NCBI GenBank assembly: GCA_964605185.1
Contig: CAZSBF010000081.1
Span: 1-19,131, forward strand
Reading direction: 5' to 3'
From: JACRIM01 sp964605185
GTDB lineage: Bacteria; Planctomycetota; Phycisphaerae; UBA1845; UTPLA1
Length of the DNA stretch: 19,131 nt
Part shown: one piece after another, positions 1-7,307 of the stretch
Layout of the letters: every line of letters begins with the position of its first letter
Position numbering within the stretch: position 1 is the stretch's first letter
The notes under the pieces: generated by a model
What the model saw: the letters and a program-made list of their open reading frames with translations, nothing else
Database searches by the model: none
Told to the model about the DNA's origin: nothing
Made by a program: the position numbers and the translations under genes

Positions 1-690
1 GACCCGCGGATCGTGTCCGAGGCCCGTCAGCTTCAATATATCTTTTACGACGAGATGCTGGAATTGGCCTCGCTGGGGGCGCAGGTCATGCACTCGCGGA
101 GCATTGAACTGGCGAAGAACTACGGCGTGACGATGCACGTCCGCAGCAGCTTCTCCGAGCGGAAAGGAACGGACATCGTGAGGGAATCTTCCGATCTGCA
201 ACAGGTGATTGTGCGCGGGGCGGCTCTTAAGAAGGGCCTGGCCCGTGTGGAACTAGTGGGCGCTCCGAACCGCCCCGGCATCGCCAGCGAGATCTTCCGG
301 CGCGTGGCCGAGCACGGCGTGATTGTTGATGACATTATTCAGGTTATCCATAAGGGTGCGTCGACTGCCGACATTTCCTTTACCGTCGATAAGGCCGACG
401 TTGATTCGATTCGGGCGCTGCACGCCGAGTTCGCCCGCGAAATGCCGGGCATGAACATGGAAGTCCGCGACAATCTGGCAAAGGTGTCCGTGGTCGGTGT
501 GGGCATGAGGACGCACACCGGCGTCGCGGGTCGAATGTTCGAGGCATTGCATCGCGCCAACGTGAATATCGAGAACATCAGCACCAGCGAAATCGTAATC
601 AGTTGTGTGGTCAGCGCCGATGATGGCGACAAGGCGCTGCGGGCCGTCCACACGGCCTTTGAACTTGATAACGCGCCGGCCGGGGCGTAA
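1..690 (+). CDS. lysC: Aspartate kinase, C-terminal part (5'-truncated by the window edge)
   Basis: Catalyses ATP-dependent phosphorylation of L-aspartate, the first step to lysine, threonine and methionine. Translation from base 1 is open and begins DPRIVSEARQL, followed by the family-typical YDEMLELASLGAQVMHSRS and VRSSF, so the N-terminal kinase domain lies mostly outside the window. After this come two ACT domains. The first covers about residues 75-140 (VELVGAPNRPGIASEIF). The second covers about 160-225 (VSVVGVGMRTHTGVAGRMFEAL, then ENISTSEIVIS). ACT pairs of this kind bind lysine or threonine for feedback inhibition. The GTG at base 13 is internal and not a real start. The gene stops with TAA 21 bases before the next gene on the same strand, so the two may be co-transcribed. 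Identification is firm; allosteric specificity cannot be read here. Confidence 0.95.
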   Translation, partial: DPRIVSEARQLQYIFYDEMLELASLGAQVMHSRSIELAKNYGVTMHVRSSFSERKGTDIVRESSDLQQVIVRGAALKKGLARVELVGAPNRPGIASEIFRRVAEHGVIVDDIIQVIHKGASTADISFTVDKADVDSIRALHAEFAREMPGMNMEVRDNLAKVSVVGVGMRTHTGVAGRMFEALHRANVNIENISTSEIVISCVVSADDGDKALRAVHTAFELDNAPAGA

Positions 691-711
691 TCCCGACGGT
701 CAAGGCAACGC

Positions 712-1299
712 GTGATGCCGAGGTTTCGCATCATTTTCCGATTGACCATTCTCATCATTCTTGTTGCGCTTTCCATTCTGGATCATGCCGGAGCGTTTGG
801 GGCGCGACGCCCGGAGCGGGATCGGTATTCCGACGTTGAGGCGATAGTGACGCGCGTCGTCGATGGCGACACGGTCGAGATTGACATCGCCGATGGTGAG
901 CGCGAAACGACACGGGTGCGATTGCTGGGATTGGACTGTCCTACGCTCGCGACGATGGGACGAGATGCAAACACACTGCGGGAACAAAGCGCCGAGGAGT
1001 ATTTGCGAACGCATGTCGCAGGAAAGTGCGTGCGACTGGTGCTGGAGCCGCGCCGCGGGTACCGCGATCGAAACGGATGCATTCGGGCCTATTTGTATGT
1101 TACCGACACCGGAGAGATGCAAAACGAGAAGCTGCTGGATCTTGGTTTGGCGTACGCGGATAACCGCGTGGACCATGTGATGAAGTACTCCTTCGCACAG
1201 CGCGAGAAGCAGGCAGCACTTCATGGTACGGGCTATTGGAAGGGAATCACGAAGGAGCAGATGCCGGATTGGCGGCGCAGACGCGAAGCAAGTAACTAA
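712..1299 (+). CDS. Membrane-anchored staphylococcal-nuclease-fold protein, probably catalytically impaired
   Basis: An SNase-like (TNase) domain of about 140 residues follows an N-terminal hydrophobic helix (residues 8-25, LTILIILVALSIL between arginines), which suggests a signal anchor or signal peptide. Family landmarks are visible: VVDGDTVEI (49-57), VRLLGLDCP (69-77), RAYLYV (125-130), NEKLLDLGLAYA (138-149) and a final GYW. Aligned by eye with Staphylococcus nuclease, Arg35 is kept (R70) and the metal-binding aspartates are kept (D53, D75). The general-base Glu43 position is Thr78 (DCPT instead of DTPE) and the Arg87 position is Cys123, with an arginine two residues later. The start could be GTG 712 or the adjacent ATG 715. 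The stop lies 9 bases from the convergent TatD-type gene. The fold assignment is good; loss of activity is inferred. Confidence 0.82.
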   Translation: MMPRFRIIFRLTILIILVALSILDHAGAFGARRPERDRYSDVEAIVTRVVDGDTVEIDIADGERETTRVRLLGLDCPTLATMGRDANTLREQSAEEYLRTHVAGKCVRLVLEPRRGYRDRNGCIRAYLYVTDTGEMQNEKLLDLGLAYADNRVDHVMKYSFAQREKQAALHGTGYWKGITKEQMPDWRRRREASN

Positions 1300-1308
1300 C
1301 CGATCTCC

Positions 1309-2115
1309 CTATCGCGGTGGCGAAAACCGACTGCACTGTTTGAAAAACGCGAGGGGATTTTCATACACGACCGTGGTAATGACCGAATCGGAAATCCCCC
1401 GCAATCGCATTTCCTGAATCAATTGCGGCACGGCCATCGGCTCGCTCGGCCCCCAATCGCCTGCGGAGTTAACGAGGATGCGATCTGGGCCGTACATCTC
1501 GATCATGTCGGCGGCCCGCTGGGGCGTGCATTTGGTGATCGGATAAAGCGTCATACCGCACCAGTAGCCGGCGTCGAGGACGTGCACGATGGTGTGTTCC
1601 TCGACGTGATCGACGCAGACACGTCCGGGTTTGATCCTCGAATCGGCACGAAGCATGTCGAGGATCATGCGCGTGCCCTGGAATTTGTCCGCAAGGTGCG
1701 GCGTGTGGATGAGAACGAGTTCGTCGTGTGCCGCTGCGAGGTCGAGATGTTCGCAGAAGATGGTGCATTCATTGGGTGTGTTCTTGTTCAGACCGATCTC
1801 GCCGATGCCGAGGACGTTCGGCATCTTCAGAAACTCGGGGATGAGCTTGATGACTTCGCGCGAAAGTGCGACGTTTTCGGCCTCCTTCGCGTTGATGCAA
1901 AGCCAGCAATAGTGGGCGATGCCAAATTGGGCCGCCCGCGTGGGTTCAAACGTGGTGAGCTGGCGGAAATAATCGTGAAAGGCGGCGGCGCTTCCGCGGT
2001 CGAATCCGGCCCAGAATGCCGGTTCGCTCACGGCGACGCAGCCGGCCATGGCCAGGCGCTGGTAGTCGTCGGTAATGCGCGACACCATGTGAATGTGTGG
2101 GTCGATGTACTTCAT
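1309..2115 (-). CDS. TatD-type metal-dependent hydrolase
   Basis: A 268-residue amidohydrolase-fold protein. The N-terminal MKYIDPHIHM provides the HxH metal pair (H7, H9). Further probable ligands are E106 (GIGEIGLN), H137 (LIHTPH), H170 (CVDHVEE) and D220 (NSAGDWG), all in the order seen in TatD/PHP-like barrels. The long N-terminal sequence (TDDYQRLAMAGCVAVSEPAF, then RAAQFGIAHYC) differs from housekeeping TatD DNases. It reminds me of the TatD-like member (EboB) of ebo metabolite-traffic clusters, but no other ebo gene is present here, so the substrate is unknown. The ATG at 2115 was chosen because it overlaps the stop of the preceding gene as ATGA, implying translational coupling, and because the HxH motif normally lies at the extreme N-terminus. 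It is the last gene of the minus-strand operon. Confidence 0.85.
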   Translation of the reverse strand: MKYIDPHIHMVSRITDDYQRLAMAGCVAVSEPAFWAGFDRGSAAAFHDYFRQLTTFEPTRAAQFGIAHYCWLCINAKEAENVALSREVIKLIPEFLKMPNVLGIGEIGLNKNTPNECTIFCEHLDLAAAHDELVLIHTPHLADKFQGTRMILDMLRADSRIKPGRVCVDHVEEHTIVHVLDAGYWCGMTLYPITKCTPQRAADMIEMYGPDRILVNSAGDWGPSEPMAVPQLIQEMRLRGISDSVITTVVYENPLAFFKQCSRFSPPR

Positions 2116-2357
2116 CGCGGACGTTTCCAATTCGCATCGTAGGGCAACGAAAACACCTGCTGACATTTCTCAGTACGGTTTGGCCCCGAAACGAGAAGCA
2201 AGTTCAGTGCAGTGGCGACTTGCTTGAGGCGCGGGTCGCCGGTTGCCCCCCCGCCGCGATCGATGCGATCTAGGTTTGCCGCGATTTCCAAGATCTTGCA
2301 TCGCGTTTCAAGAAAATATCGATCCAAGGCAGCGGCACCGGACAGCGTGGCGTTCAT
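2112..2357 (-). CDS. Small conserved-looking protein of unknown function (81 aa)
   Basis: I do not recognise this family. The protein reads MNATLSGAAALDRYFLETRC and continues with KILEIAANLDRIDRGGG, then DPRLKQVATALNLLL and a short C-terminal FSLPYDANW. It is soluble, mostly helical in character, with no signal peptide. The start at 2357 is preceded by a usable Shine-Dalgarno (GGGAG about 8 bases upstream). The stop overlaps the TatD-type start as ATGA, so the two products are probably made together and may function together. It sits 52 bases after xseA, at the place and size where xseB often occurs. However, it lacks the XseB pattern (SFEEAL..LE.IV..LE), so it should not be called XseB. Confidence 0.7.
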   Translation of the reverse strand: MNATLSGAAALDRYFLETRCKILEIAANLDRIDRGGGATGDPRLKQVATALNLLLVSGPNRTEKCQQVFSLPYDANWKRPR

Positions 2358-2409
2358 GGCAAAGCTCCCTACAAACGGAAATGATAACGGAAGTACACGC
2401 GGCGCCCCA

Positions 2410-4002
2410 TTATTCGAACAGCTCGGCCTGATTCGCATCCGACACACGGCTGGTAATGACTCCGTCGGCCGTTTGGGTCTCAAGGCGATCCCCTTCGCGA
2501 ACCGCCTTGGCGCATCGAACGACGGCCATTCCGCGAACGCGCCGCGTTATGGAGAACCCTCGATTGAGCACGGCCTCGTGGCTGCCAGCTTGAAGGCGTT
2601 TTTCGAGTGAATCCAGCAATCGCATCGCGTCCGCCTGGGCGCGCATGGCACTCCGCGACAGACGATTGGAGAATTGAGCCAGTGCATTGCGATTGTGCTC
2701 AACGGAAATCTGCGGTGACGCACTTGAAAGCCGCACCGCCAGGGCACTCAATCGAGAATCTCCATGGCGCAGGTTGGTGAGTGCGGCAATCGTCAATCGC
2801 TGTTCGAACCGCGCAAGGCGTTCGCGGCGGCGGGCAAGCTGGGCCTCGGGTCGCACACGCGAGAGTCGCATTTCCAATTGATGCACGGTGTTTCGCCGCG
2901 CGGCGAACAGGCGCGATTCCGCGAGTCGCAGCCGACTTACCAATTCGTCGATTTGCTGTTGATATTGGTGAACACGACCGATGGGATCTCGAAACCACTC
3001 GGCCTTCTGCGCCACGGCGAGGCGGGCACGACACTCCTCTACGATGCGTGTGGTGGAGCGACGCAGATTTCGACCCAATGCGTCAAGACCGTCCAAAACA
3101 TCCGCTAACACCGGCACCACGATTTCCGCCGCGGCAGTCGGTGTCGCGGCGCGCACGTCGGCGACAAAATCGGCAATCGAGAAATCGACTTCATGGCCGA
3201 CTGCGCTGACAACGGGGATCGCGCTCTTGTAGATTGCCCGAGCTACTGCTTCTTCGTTGAACGCCCACAGGTCTTCGAGCGAGCCGCCGCCTCGACCGAC
3301 AATAAGGACGTCAACGCCGCCAAGCCGCTCGCTCGATGCGTTAATCCGCCGAATGGCATCCGCGATTTCATCAGCCGCTCCATCACCCTGAACTCGAACG
3401 CCGAACACGGACACTTCCACAACGGGGAATCGGCGGGCGATGGTCTGAAGGATGTCGCGAACGGCCGCGCCGGTCGTGCTGGTGACAATGGCGATACGCC
3501 GTGGGAAGGCCGGTAGCGGGCGTTTGCGAGCAGGGTCGAAGAGACCTTCCTTGCCGAGCTTTTCTTTGAGCTGCTGAAACGCAAATTCGAGCGCCCCCAC
3601 GCCTTGCGGTTCGAGGCGGCGCACGTAGAACTGATACTGTCCTCGCGGTTCATATACATCGATCGAGCCGGTGGCGACTATTGCCATTCCATCAACAGGC
3701 TTGAACTTCATGCTGCCGGCTGACGATCGCCACATGACGCATCGAAGCTCGCTGGTCGCGTCTTTCAACGTGAAGTACAGGTGCCCCCCCGACGGCTGCG
3801 ACAGGTTTGATATCTCGCCAACGACGCTCAACGTGCTCGGCAATGCGGTGGTCAACGCCCCCTTCACCATCCGGGTCAATTCGGAGACAGTGATGACGGA
3901 TGCTGTCGCCTTCGCCGGCGGCGCGTCATCACCGGCCGCGCGAGGCTTCACACGACCGGGGTTAAAGGGAAGTCGCCCGCTTGAATCGCGCCCGCGCTTC
4001 AT
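2410..4002 (-). CDS. xseA: Exodeoxyribonuclease VII large subunit
   Basis: The catalytic subunit of the single-strand-specific exonuclease ExoVII, 530 residues. An N-terminal OB-fold domain (about 35-130) contains ITVSELTRMVKGAL, VVGEISNLSQPSGGHLYFTL and the GQYQFYV stretch. The catalytic core follows, with EKLGKEGLFDPARKRPLP, PRRIAIVTSTTGAAVRDIL, VDVLIVGRGGGSLEDLWAFN and SAVGHEVDFSIADFVAD. A long basic coiled-coil region then runs to a GFSITR-containing tail, as expected. Start ATG 4002 is preferred over ATG 4017, because GGAAGGAG lies 5 bases upstream and the ATG overlaps the stop of the acetyltransferase gene as ATGA. No recognisable xseB is found in the window. Confidence 0.96.
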   Translation of the reverse strand: MKRGRDSSGRLPFNPGRVKPRAAGDDAPPAKATASVITVSELTRMVKGALTTALPSTLSVVGEISNLSQPSGGHLYFTLKDATSELRCVMWRSSAGSMKFKPVDGMAIVATGSIDVYEPRGQYQFYVRRLEPQGVGALEFAFQQLKEKLGKEGLFDPARKRPLPAFPRRIAIVTSTTGAAVRDILQTIARRFPVVEVSVFGVRVQGDGAADEIADAIRRINASSERLGGVDVLIVGRGGGSLEDLWAFNEEAVARAIYKSAIPVVSAVGHEVDFSIADFVADVRAATPTAAAEIVVPVLADVLDGLDALGRNLRRSTTRIVEECRARLAVAQKAEWFRDPIGRVHQYQQQIDELVSRLRLAESRLFAARRNTVHQLEMRLSRVRPEAQLARRRERLARFEQRLTIAALTNLRHGDSRLSALAVRLSSASPQISVEHNRNALAQFSNRLSRSAMRAQADAMRLLDSLEKRLQAGSHEAVLNRGFSITRRVRGMAVVRCAKAVREGDRLETQTADGVITSRVSDANQAELFE

Positions 4003-4526
4003 AGCGGCTCCTTCCAAAAGCCATGTTCCTTGCTGTTATCCGGGTCGTTGCACATTCGCCAATTCTCCTGCACAAACCCGTTGCGCACATAAAGTCCGTG
4101 CGCTTCTTTTAATACGAAATCGCTCCACGCGATCATGCGTGTGCAGCCAGCATGACGGGCGAAGGAAACAGACTCCTCCAGCAACCGTCGCCCCCAGCCG
4201 TGGCCACGTGCAGCCTTAAGCAAGTAGAGCCGATGCAGCTCGGCCGTTTTGAGTATGGGGTCGCGCTCAATGGGTGCCGATCCCTGAGGATCATGCACCG
4301 GGCGCTCGCGATCGTGAACGGTGACGCCGGAACAACCGACCACGCGGCCGCCATCCATCAAAGCCCAGAACATCCCGCCGGGCTTGAGATATGCGTCCTC
4401 GACGTCATAGAGATCACGGTGATAGCCGTGCGCCTCCCATGTCCATCCATATTCGCGATAGACATCCTGCACAACATCAATGATGCCGTCGCGGTGGGTC
4501 GCTTGATAGGGTTGAATCGCAAACAC
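3999..4526 (-). CDS. GNAT family N-acetyltransferase
   Basis: A single GNAT domain of 175 residues. Acetyl-CoA binding motif A is visible as LHRLYLLKAARGHGWGRRLLEE (residues about 96-117), containing the R-G-x-G-x-G/A pyrophosphate loop. The C-terminal YVRNGF is the typical motif B end. The acceptor substrate cannot be deduced. The start is GTG 4526; I see no strong Shine-Dalgarno before it. It lies 54 bases after the YmdB-type gene, and its TGA overlaps the xseA ATG, so it belongs to the same minus-strand operon. Confidence 0.85.
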   Translation of the reverse strand: MFAIQPYQATHRDGIIDVVQDVYREYGWTWEAHGYHRDLYDVEDAYLKPGGMFWALMDGGRVVGCSGVTVHDRERPVHDPQGSAPIERDPILKTAELHRLYLLKAARGHGWGRRLLEESVSFARHAGCTRMIAWSDFVLKEAHGLYVRNGFVQENWRMCNDPDNSKEHGFWKEPL

Positions 4527-4580
4527 GGCGGGAATTGTATAGGGAAGGGACCGCAGGGTCCGACCAACGGCGACACGCTT

Positions 4581-5402
4581 TCATTCGGGATCGCCGTTTT
4601 CCTCCCCTTCACCCGTTCCCTGTATGCAGACGCGTTCGATATGCATGGCCTTGCCCGTATCGGAGTCCACACGGACCAGGATTCCGCACATACGCGGATC
4701 TCCCACGGCCACATCGAACGGCGCAGGCATGCCGGTGATGATCGCCTTCATCACGCGGTCCTTCCGCCGACCAAGGATGCTGTCATAGGGGCCGCTCATG
4801 CCGAGATCGGTGATGTATGCCGTACCGCCTTCGAGAATACGTTCGTCGGCCGTCTGCACGTGCGTGTGTGTGCCAAAGAGGACGCTGACGCGGCCGTCGA
4901 GGTGCCAGCCCATGGCCACTTTCTCGCTGGTTGCCTCGGCATGGATATCCACGACGACAACCTTCACGTCGGGCGGCAGCGCGGCAAGGACGCGATCCAT
5001 CGCGTGAAACGGGCAATCACAGGGTGGCGCCATAAACAGCCGCCCCATGACGGAGATCACGGCGACTTTCACGCCGGATGGCGTGGTGTATATGGCGACT
5101 TCCCGCCCCACTGCTTCAGTCGGGTAATTCACCGGGCGGACGATTTGCTCGGACTGTTCGAGCGTGGGAAGTATGTCCGCCTTGCGGTAAATATGGTCCC
5201 CCATGGTCATGACGTTTACGCCGTAGCGGAGGAACTTTGCATAGAGCTGCTGGGTCAGCCCGGAGCCGGCGGCGGCGTTTTCGACGTTTGCGATGACGCA
5301 GTCAACCTGGCGCTCCTTCACGAGCTTTGGCACGGCCTGCGAGACTGCGGCTCGCCCCGGGCGGCCGACCACATCTCCAATGCACAGCAGTGTGACTTCC
5401 AC
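4581..5402 (-). CDS. YmdB-type calcineurin-like metallophosphoesterase (TIGR00282 family)
   Basis: The family includes Bacillus YmdB, a dinuclear-metal phosphodiesterase active on 2',3'-cyclic nucleotides and needed for biofilm or sporulation decisions. With the start at GTG 5402 the protein has 273 residues, the normal family size. Signatures are LLCIGDVVGRPGR (D10), ANVENAA (E41, N42), MGDH (D69, H70), VVDIHAEATSEK (H154) and GTHTHVQTADERIL (H179, H181), then DLGMSGPYDS. The fourth ligand is usually Asn in GNH; here it is Asp (codon GAC). GTG 5402 is preferred over GTG 5432, because a GAGG lies about 9 bases upstream and the best promoter would place the transcript start near 5437, leaving no room for a leader before 5432. 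It is the first gene of the operon. Confidence 0.92.
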   Translation of the reverse strand: MEVTLLCIGDVVGRPGRAAVSQAVPKLVKERQVDCVIANVENAAAGSGLTQQLYAKFLRYGVNVMTMGDHIYRKADILPTLEQSEQIVRPVNYPTEAVGREVAIYTTPSGVKVAVISVMGRLFMAPPCDCPFHAMDRVLAALPPDVKVVVVDIHAEATSEKVAMGWHLDGRVSVLFGTHTHVQTADERILEGGTAYITDLGMSGPYDSILGRRKDRVMKAIITGMPAPFDVAVGDPRMCGILVRVDSDTGKAMHIERVCIQGTGEGEENGDPE

Positions 5403-5443
5403 AACGTCGCCTCGTCGCACCGTCGGGCCCACGGCGTGGGGCG

Positions 5444-5472
5444 AGTATAACGCGGCGATTCGATTGCATCAG
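5444..5472 (-). promoter_or_regulatory. Candidate sigma-70 promoter of the ymdB-type/xseA operon
   Basis: On the minus strand, TATACT (5444-5449, five of six matches to TATAAT) is preceded after 17 bases by CTGATG (5467-5472, three of six matches to TTGACA). Transcription would start near 5437 and give a leader of about 35 bases to GTG 5402. No experimental support. Confidence 0.4.
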
Positions 5473-5522
5473 CCGCCACTTGATGCCGGCGCATTGCGGG
5501 CCGACAATGCGTCCCTGCTGAA

Positions 5523-5528
5523 TATGAT
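5523..5528 (+). promoter_or_regulatory. Candidate -10 element of the PD40 lipoprotein gene
   Basis: TATGAT (five of six matches to TATAAT) lies about 32 bases before the ATG at 5560, in the short region between two divergent genes. No good -35 is present at 17 bases (GCCGAC). TTGCGG is found upstream but with a spacing of 23. Weak call. Confidence 0.25.
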
Positions 5529-5559
5529 CACTGTGCGCGACTTAGATAAAGGCCCTTTC

Positions 5560-6618
5560 ATGAAACGATTTGCCGCCATCCCCGCGTTTCTCCCCCTCTT
5601 GCTCAATCTCGCCTGCCAATCGCCCGGCTATCAACTCGTGGTCGACTCAACTCCGCAGGCCGAATGGCCAACAACCGAGGCGAGGGTGCTTTCCAACATT
5701 CGTCAAATCACGAATGAAGACATGGGCATCGGCGACTCCGGCGAGGCCTACTTCGCCCCCGACATGAAACGTATCATCTTTCAGTCCTATCCCAAGGGGC
5801 AGAGCGAATACCAGATGTTCACGCTGGAGCTGGACGCCGGACTCACCGCAAAGACGGGCTCGCTCAAACAGGTCAGCCCCGGCGGCGGTGCCTGCACGTG
5901 CGGTTTTTTCCGCCCTGACAATACCGGCATCATCTTTGCATCGAGCTATCTGCACCCCGACTGGCCGAACCCGAATCAGTATCACCGCGCCGGGAGCAAT
6001 TACAAATGGAACATGCCCGGCGGTATGGATGTGATCGGCGCGAACGTCGACGGATCCAATCCGCGGCAATTGACCACCGAGCGCGGCTATGACGCTGAGT
6101 GTTCGTTCAGCCCCGATGGTCGCGAGATCGTGTTTGCAAGTGACCGCGACGGGAACCCCGACCTCTACATCATGAATGCCGACGGTTCGAACTTACGGCG
6201 ACTCACGAACAAGCCCGGCTACGACGGCGGCCCGTTCTTTTCGCCGGATGGCACGAAGGTCATCTACCGGTCGGATCGACATCTGAACGACCGCCTGCAG
6301 GTGTTCATCATCAATACCGACGGCACCAATGAGCGGCAACTGACGCGCGACTGCGACGTCGTCAATTGGGCGCCCTACTTCCTGCCCGACGGAAAGTCAT
6401 TCGTATTCACCACAAGCCTGCACGGCCACCACAATTACGAGGTCTATCTGATGAACATCGACACCGGAAGGCAGCAGCGAATCACCTATTCGGCTCGCTT
6501 TGACGGCCTGCCGGTCATCAGCAAGGACGGCAAATCCATGATGTGGACGAGCCAACGGACTCCGACCGGGAACAGCCAGGTGTTTATCGCGGATTTTAAG
6601 AAGCCCGAGGGTTTCTAG
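5560..6618 (+). CDS. PD40/TolB-type beta-propeller lipoprotein
   Basis: A 352-residue exported protein. MKRFAAIPAFLPLLLNLACQ is a lipoprotein signal peptide with a predicted lipidated Cys19. The mature part contains repeated PD40 (WD40-like) strands. The clearest are FSPDGREIVFASDRDGNPDL with YIMNADGSNLRRLT, then FSPDGTKVIYRSDR with FIINTDGTNERQLT, then LPDGKSFVFTTS with YLMNIDTGRQQRIT. About five to six blades are visible, with the N-terminal ones more divergent (MKRIIFQSYPKG). Such propellers usually mediate protein or glycan contacts at the envelope; TolB is the best-known relative, but no tol-pal genes are nearby. AAAGG about 8 bases before the ATG is the probable ribosome-binding site. 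It appears monocistronic. Confidence 0.88.
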   Translation: MKRFAAIPAFLPLLLNLACQSPGYQLVVDSTPQAEWPTTEARVLSNIRQITNEDMGIGDSGEAYFAPDMKRIIFQSYPKGQSEYQMFTLELDAGLTAKTGSLKQVSPGGGACTCGFFRPDNTGIIFASSYLHPDWPNPNQYHRAGSNYKWNMPGGMDVIGANVDGSNPRQLTTERGYDAECSFSPDGREIVFASDRDGNPDLYIMNADGSNLRRLTNKPGYDGGPFFSPDGTKVIYRSDRHLNDRLQVFIINTDGTNERQLTRDCDVVNWAPYFLPDGKSFVFTTSLHGHHNYEVYLMNIDTGRQQRITYSARFDGLPVISKDGKSMMWTSQRTPTGNSQVFIADFKKPEGF

Positions 6619-6682
6619 CCCCCCTCCCCCCCCGGTTTTTACTGGGACCGCGCGGCCACAATTCAGTCCGGCGTGAGACGAC

Positions 6683-6710
6683 GGTTGTAATTTCGTTAAT
6701 AATTACAACC
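6683..6710 (+). promoter_or_regulatory. Perfect inverted repeat, candidate operator directly before the regulator start codon
   Basis: GGTTGTAATT (6683-6692) and its exact complement AATTACAACC (6701-6710) flank an 8-base AT-rich spacer (TCGTTAAT). The next base is the A of the regulator ATG at 6711. The AT-rich centre may also contain the -10 element. A dimeric winged-helix protein bound here would block transcription of its own gene. No Shine-Dalgarno fits between the repeat and the ATG. Confidence 0.65.
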
Positions 6711-7307
6711 ATGCATCGTCAACCGGATACCTACTGGATCTCCGATCTCCGCCAATTGCGGGCCCTCGCGTCCCCGCTGCGGCAGGAAATCGTAGACGTC
6801 GTTGAGTCGGCCGGCCCCTGCTCCATCACCCATATCGCGGCAGCCTTAGCCTTGCCACCGGATCGACTTTATTTCCATATTCGCCGACTCCTCACCGTTG
6901 GGCTGCTCGTCAAGAACGGCGAACGGCGATCGGGGCGGCATGTGGCGGCGCTTTATGCATTGCCCCGGCGTCGCGTTCGCGTTCGTTTTGACCGCCGTGA
7001 TGCACGAGTCCGCAAAGCGGTCGGTGCCATTCACGACGGCGTGCTTCGATTGGCTCGCCGCGATCTGCGTCGGGGCATGTCAACACCGGAAGCGATCGTG
7101 CACGGCGACGAACGCGACACGTGGGCCGGTCGCTACCGAGGATGGCTGCCGCCCGCACAAGTCAAACGAATGAACCGACTGATCGAGGAGTTGGGCGAGT
7201 TGATTCGCTCCAGTTCTCCCCGGCGCGGCGCCCGGCCCATAGCACTCTCGCTCACAATCGCTCCGCCGCGAACTTTCGCCGGAAACGCCAAAGGAGTTGA
7301 ATCATGA
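6711..7307 (+). CDS. Winged-helix (ArsR-like/HTH_20) transcriptional regulator
   Basis: 198 residues. The N-terminal part (about 10-85) is a helix-turn-helix of ArsR type: LRQLRALASPLRQEIVDVV, then SITHIAAALALPPDRLYFHI as the recognition region, RRLLTVGLLVKNGERRSGRH as the wing and YALP. The remainder is arginine-rich and helical with no recognised ligand-binding domain, and there are no ArsR metal-binding cysteines. The ATG directly follows a 10-bp inverted repeat, so the message may be leaderless and the gene autoregulated. Its TGA overlaps the ATG of the aspartic-protease gene as ATGA, indicating one transcriptional and translational unit. The regulator is therefore the likely controller of that protein. 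Confidence 0.8.
   Translation: MHRQPDTYWISDLRQLRALASPLRQEIVDVVESAGPCSITHIAAALALPPDRLYFHIRRLLTVGLLVKNGERRSGRHVAALYALPRRRVRVRFDRRDARVRKAVGAIHDGVLRLARRDLRRGMSTPEAIVHGDERDTWAGRYRGWLPPAQVKRMNRLIEELGELIRSSSPRRGARPIALSLTIAPPRTFAGNAKGVES

Noticed and set aside
1423..2142. Plus-strand frame of 239 codons
   Set aside because: Mirror of the TatD-type gene, whose metal-binding motifs are clear.
2112..2483. Longer version of the 81-residue protein starting at 2483
   Set aside because: The extra 42 residues overlap the 3' end of xseA and are low-quality sequence. ATG 2357 has a good ribosome-binding site.
4152..5450. Long open plus-strand frame of 432 codons
   Set aside because: It is antisense to the GNAT and YmdB-type genes. 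Its translation has no family motif and is rich in His/Arg/Ala as expected from complementary GC-rich codons.
6619..6635. C-rich tract (C6, T, C8) after the PD40 lipoprotein, possible G-quadruplex or phase-variable run
   Set aside because: It lies after a stop codon, so it cannot switch a frame. Only two G-runs are present on the other strand, too few for a confident quadruplex.
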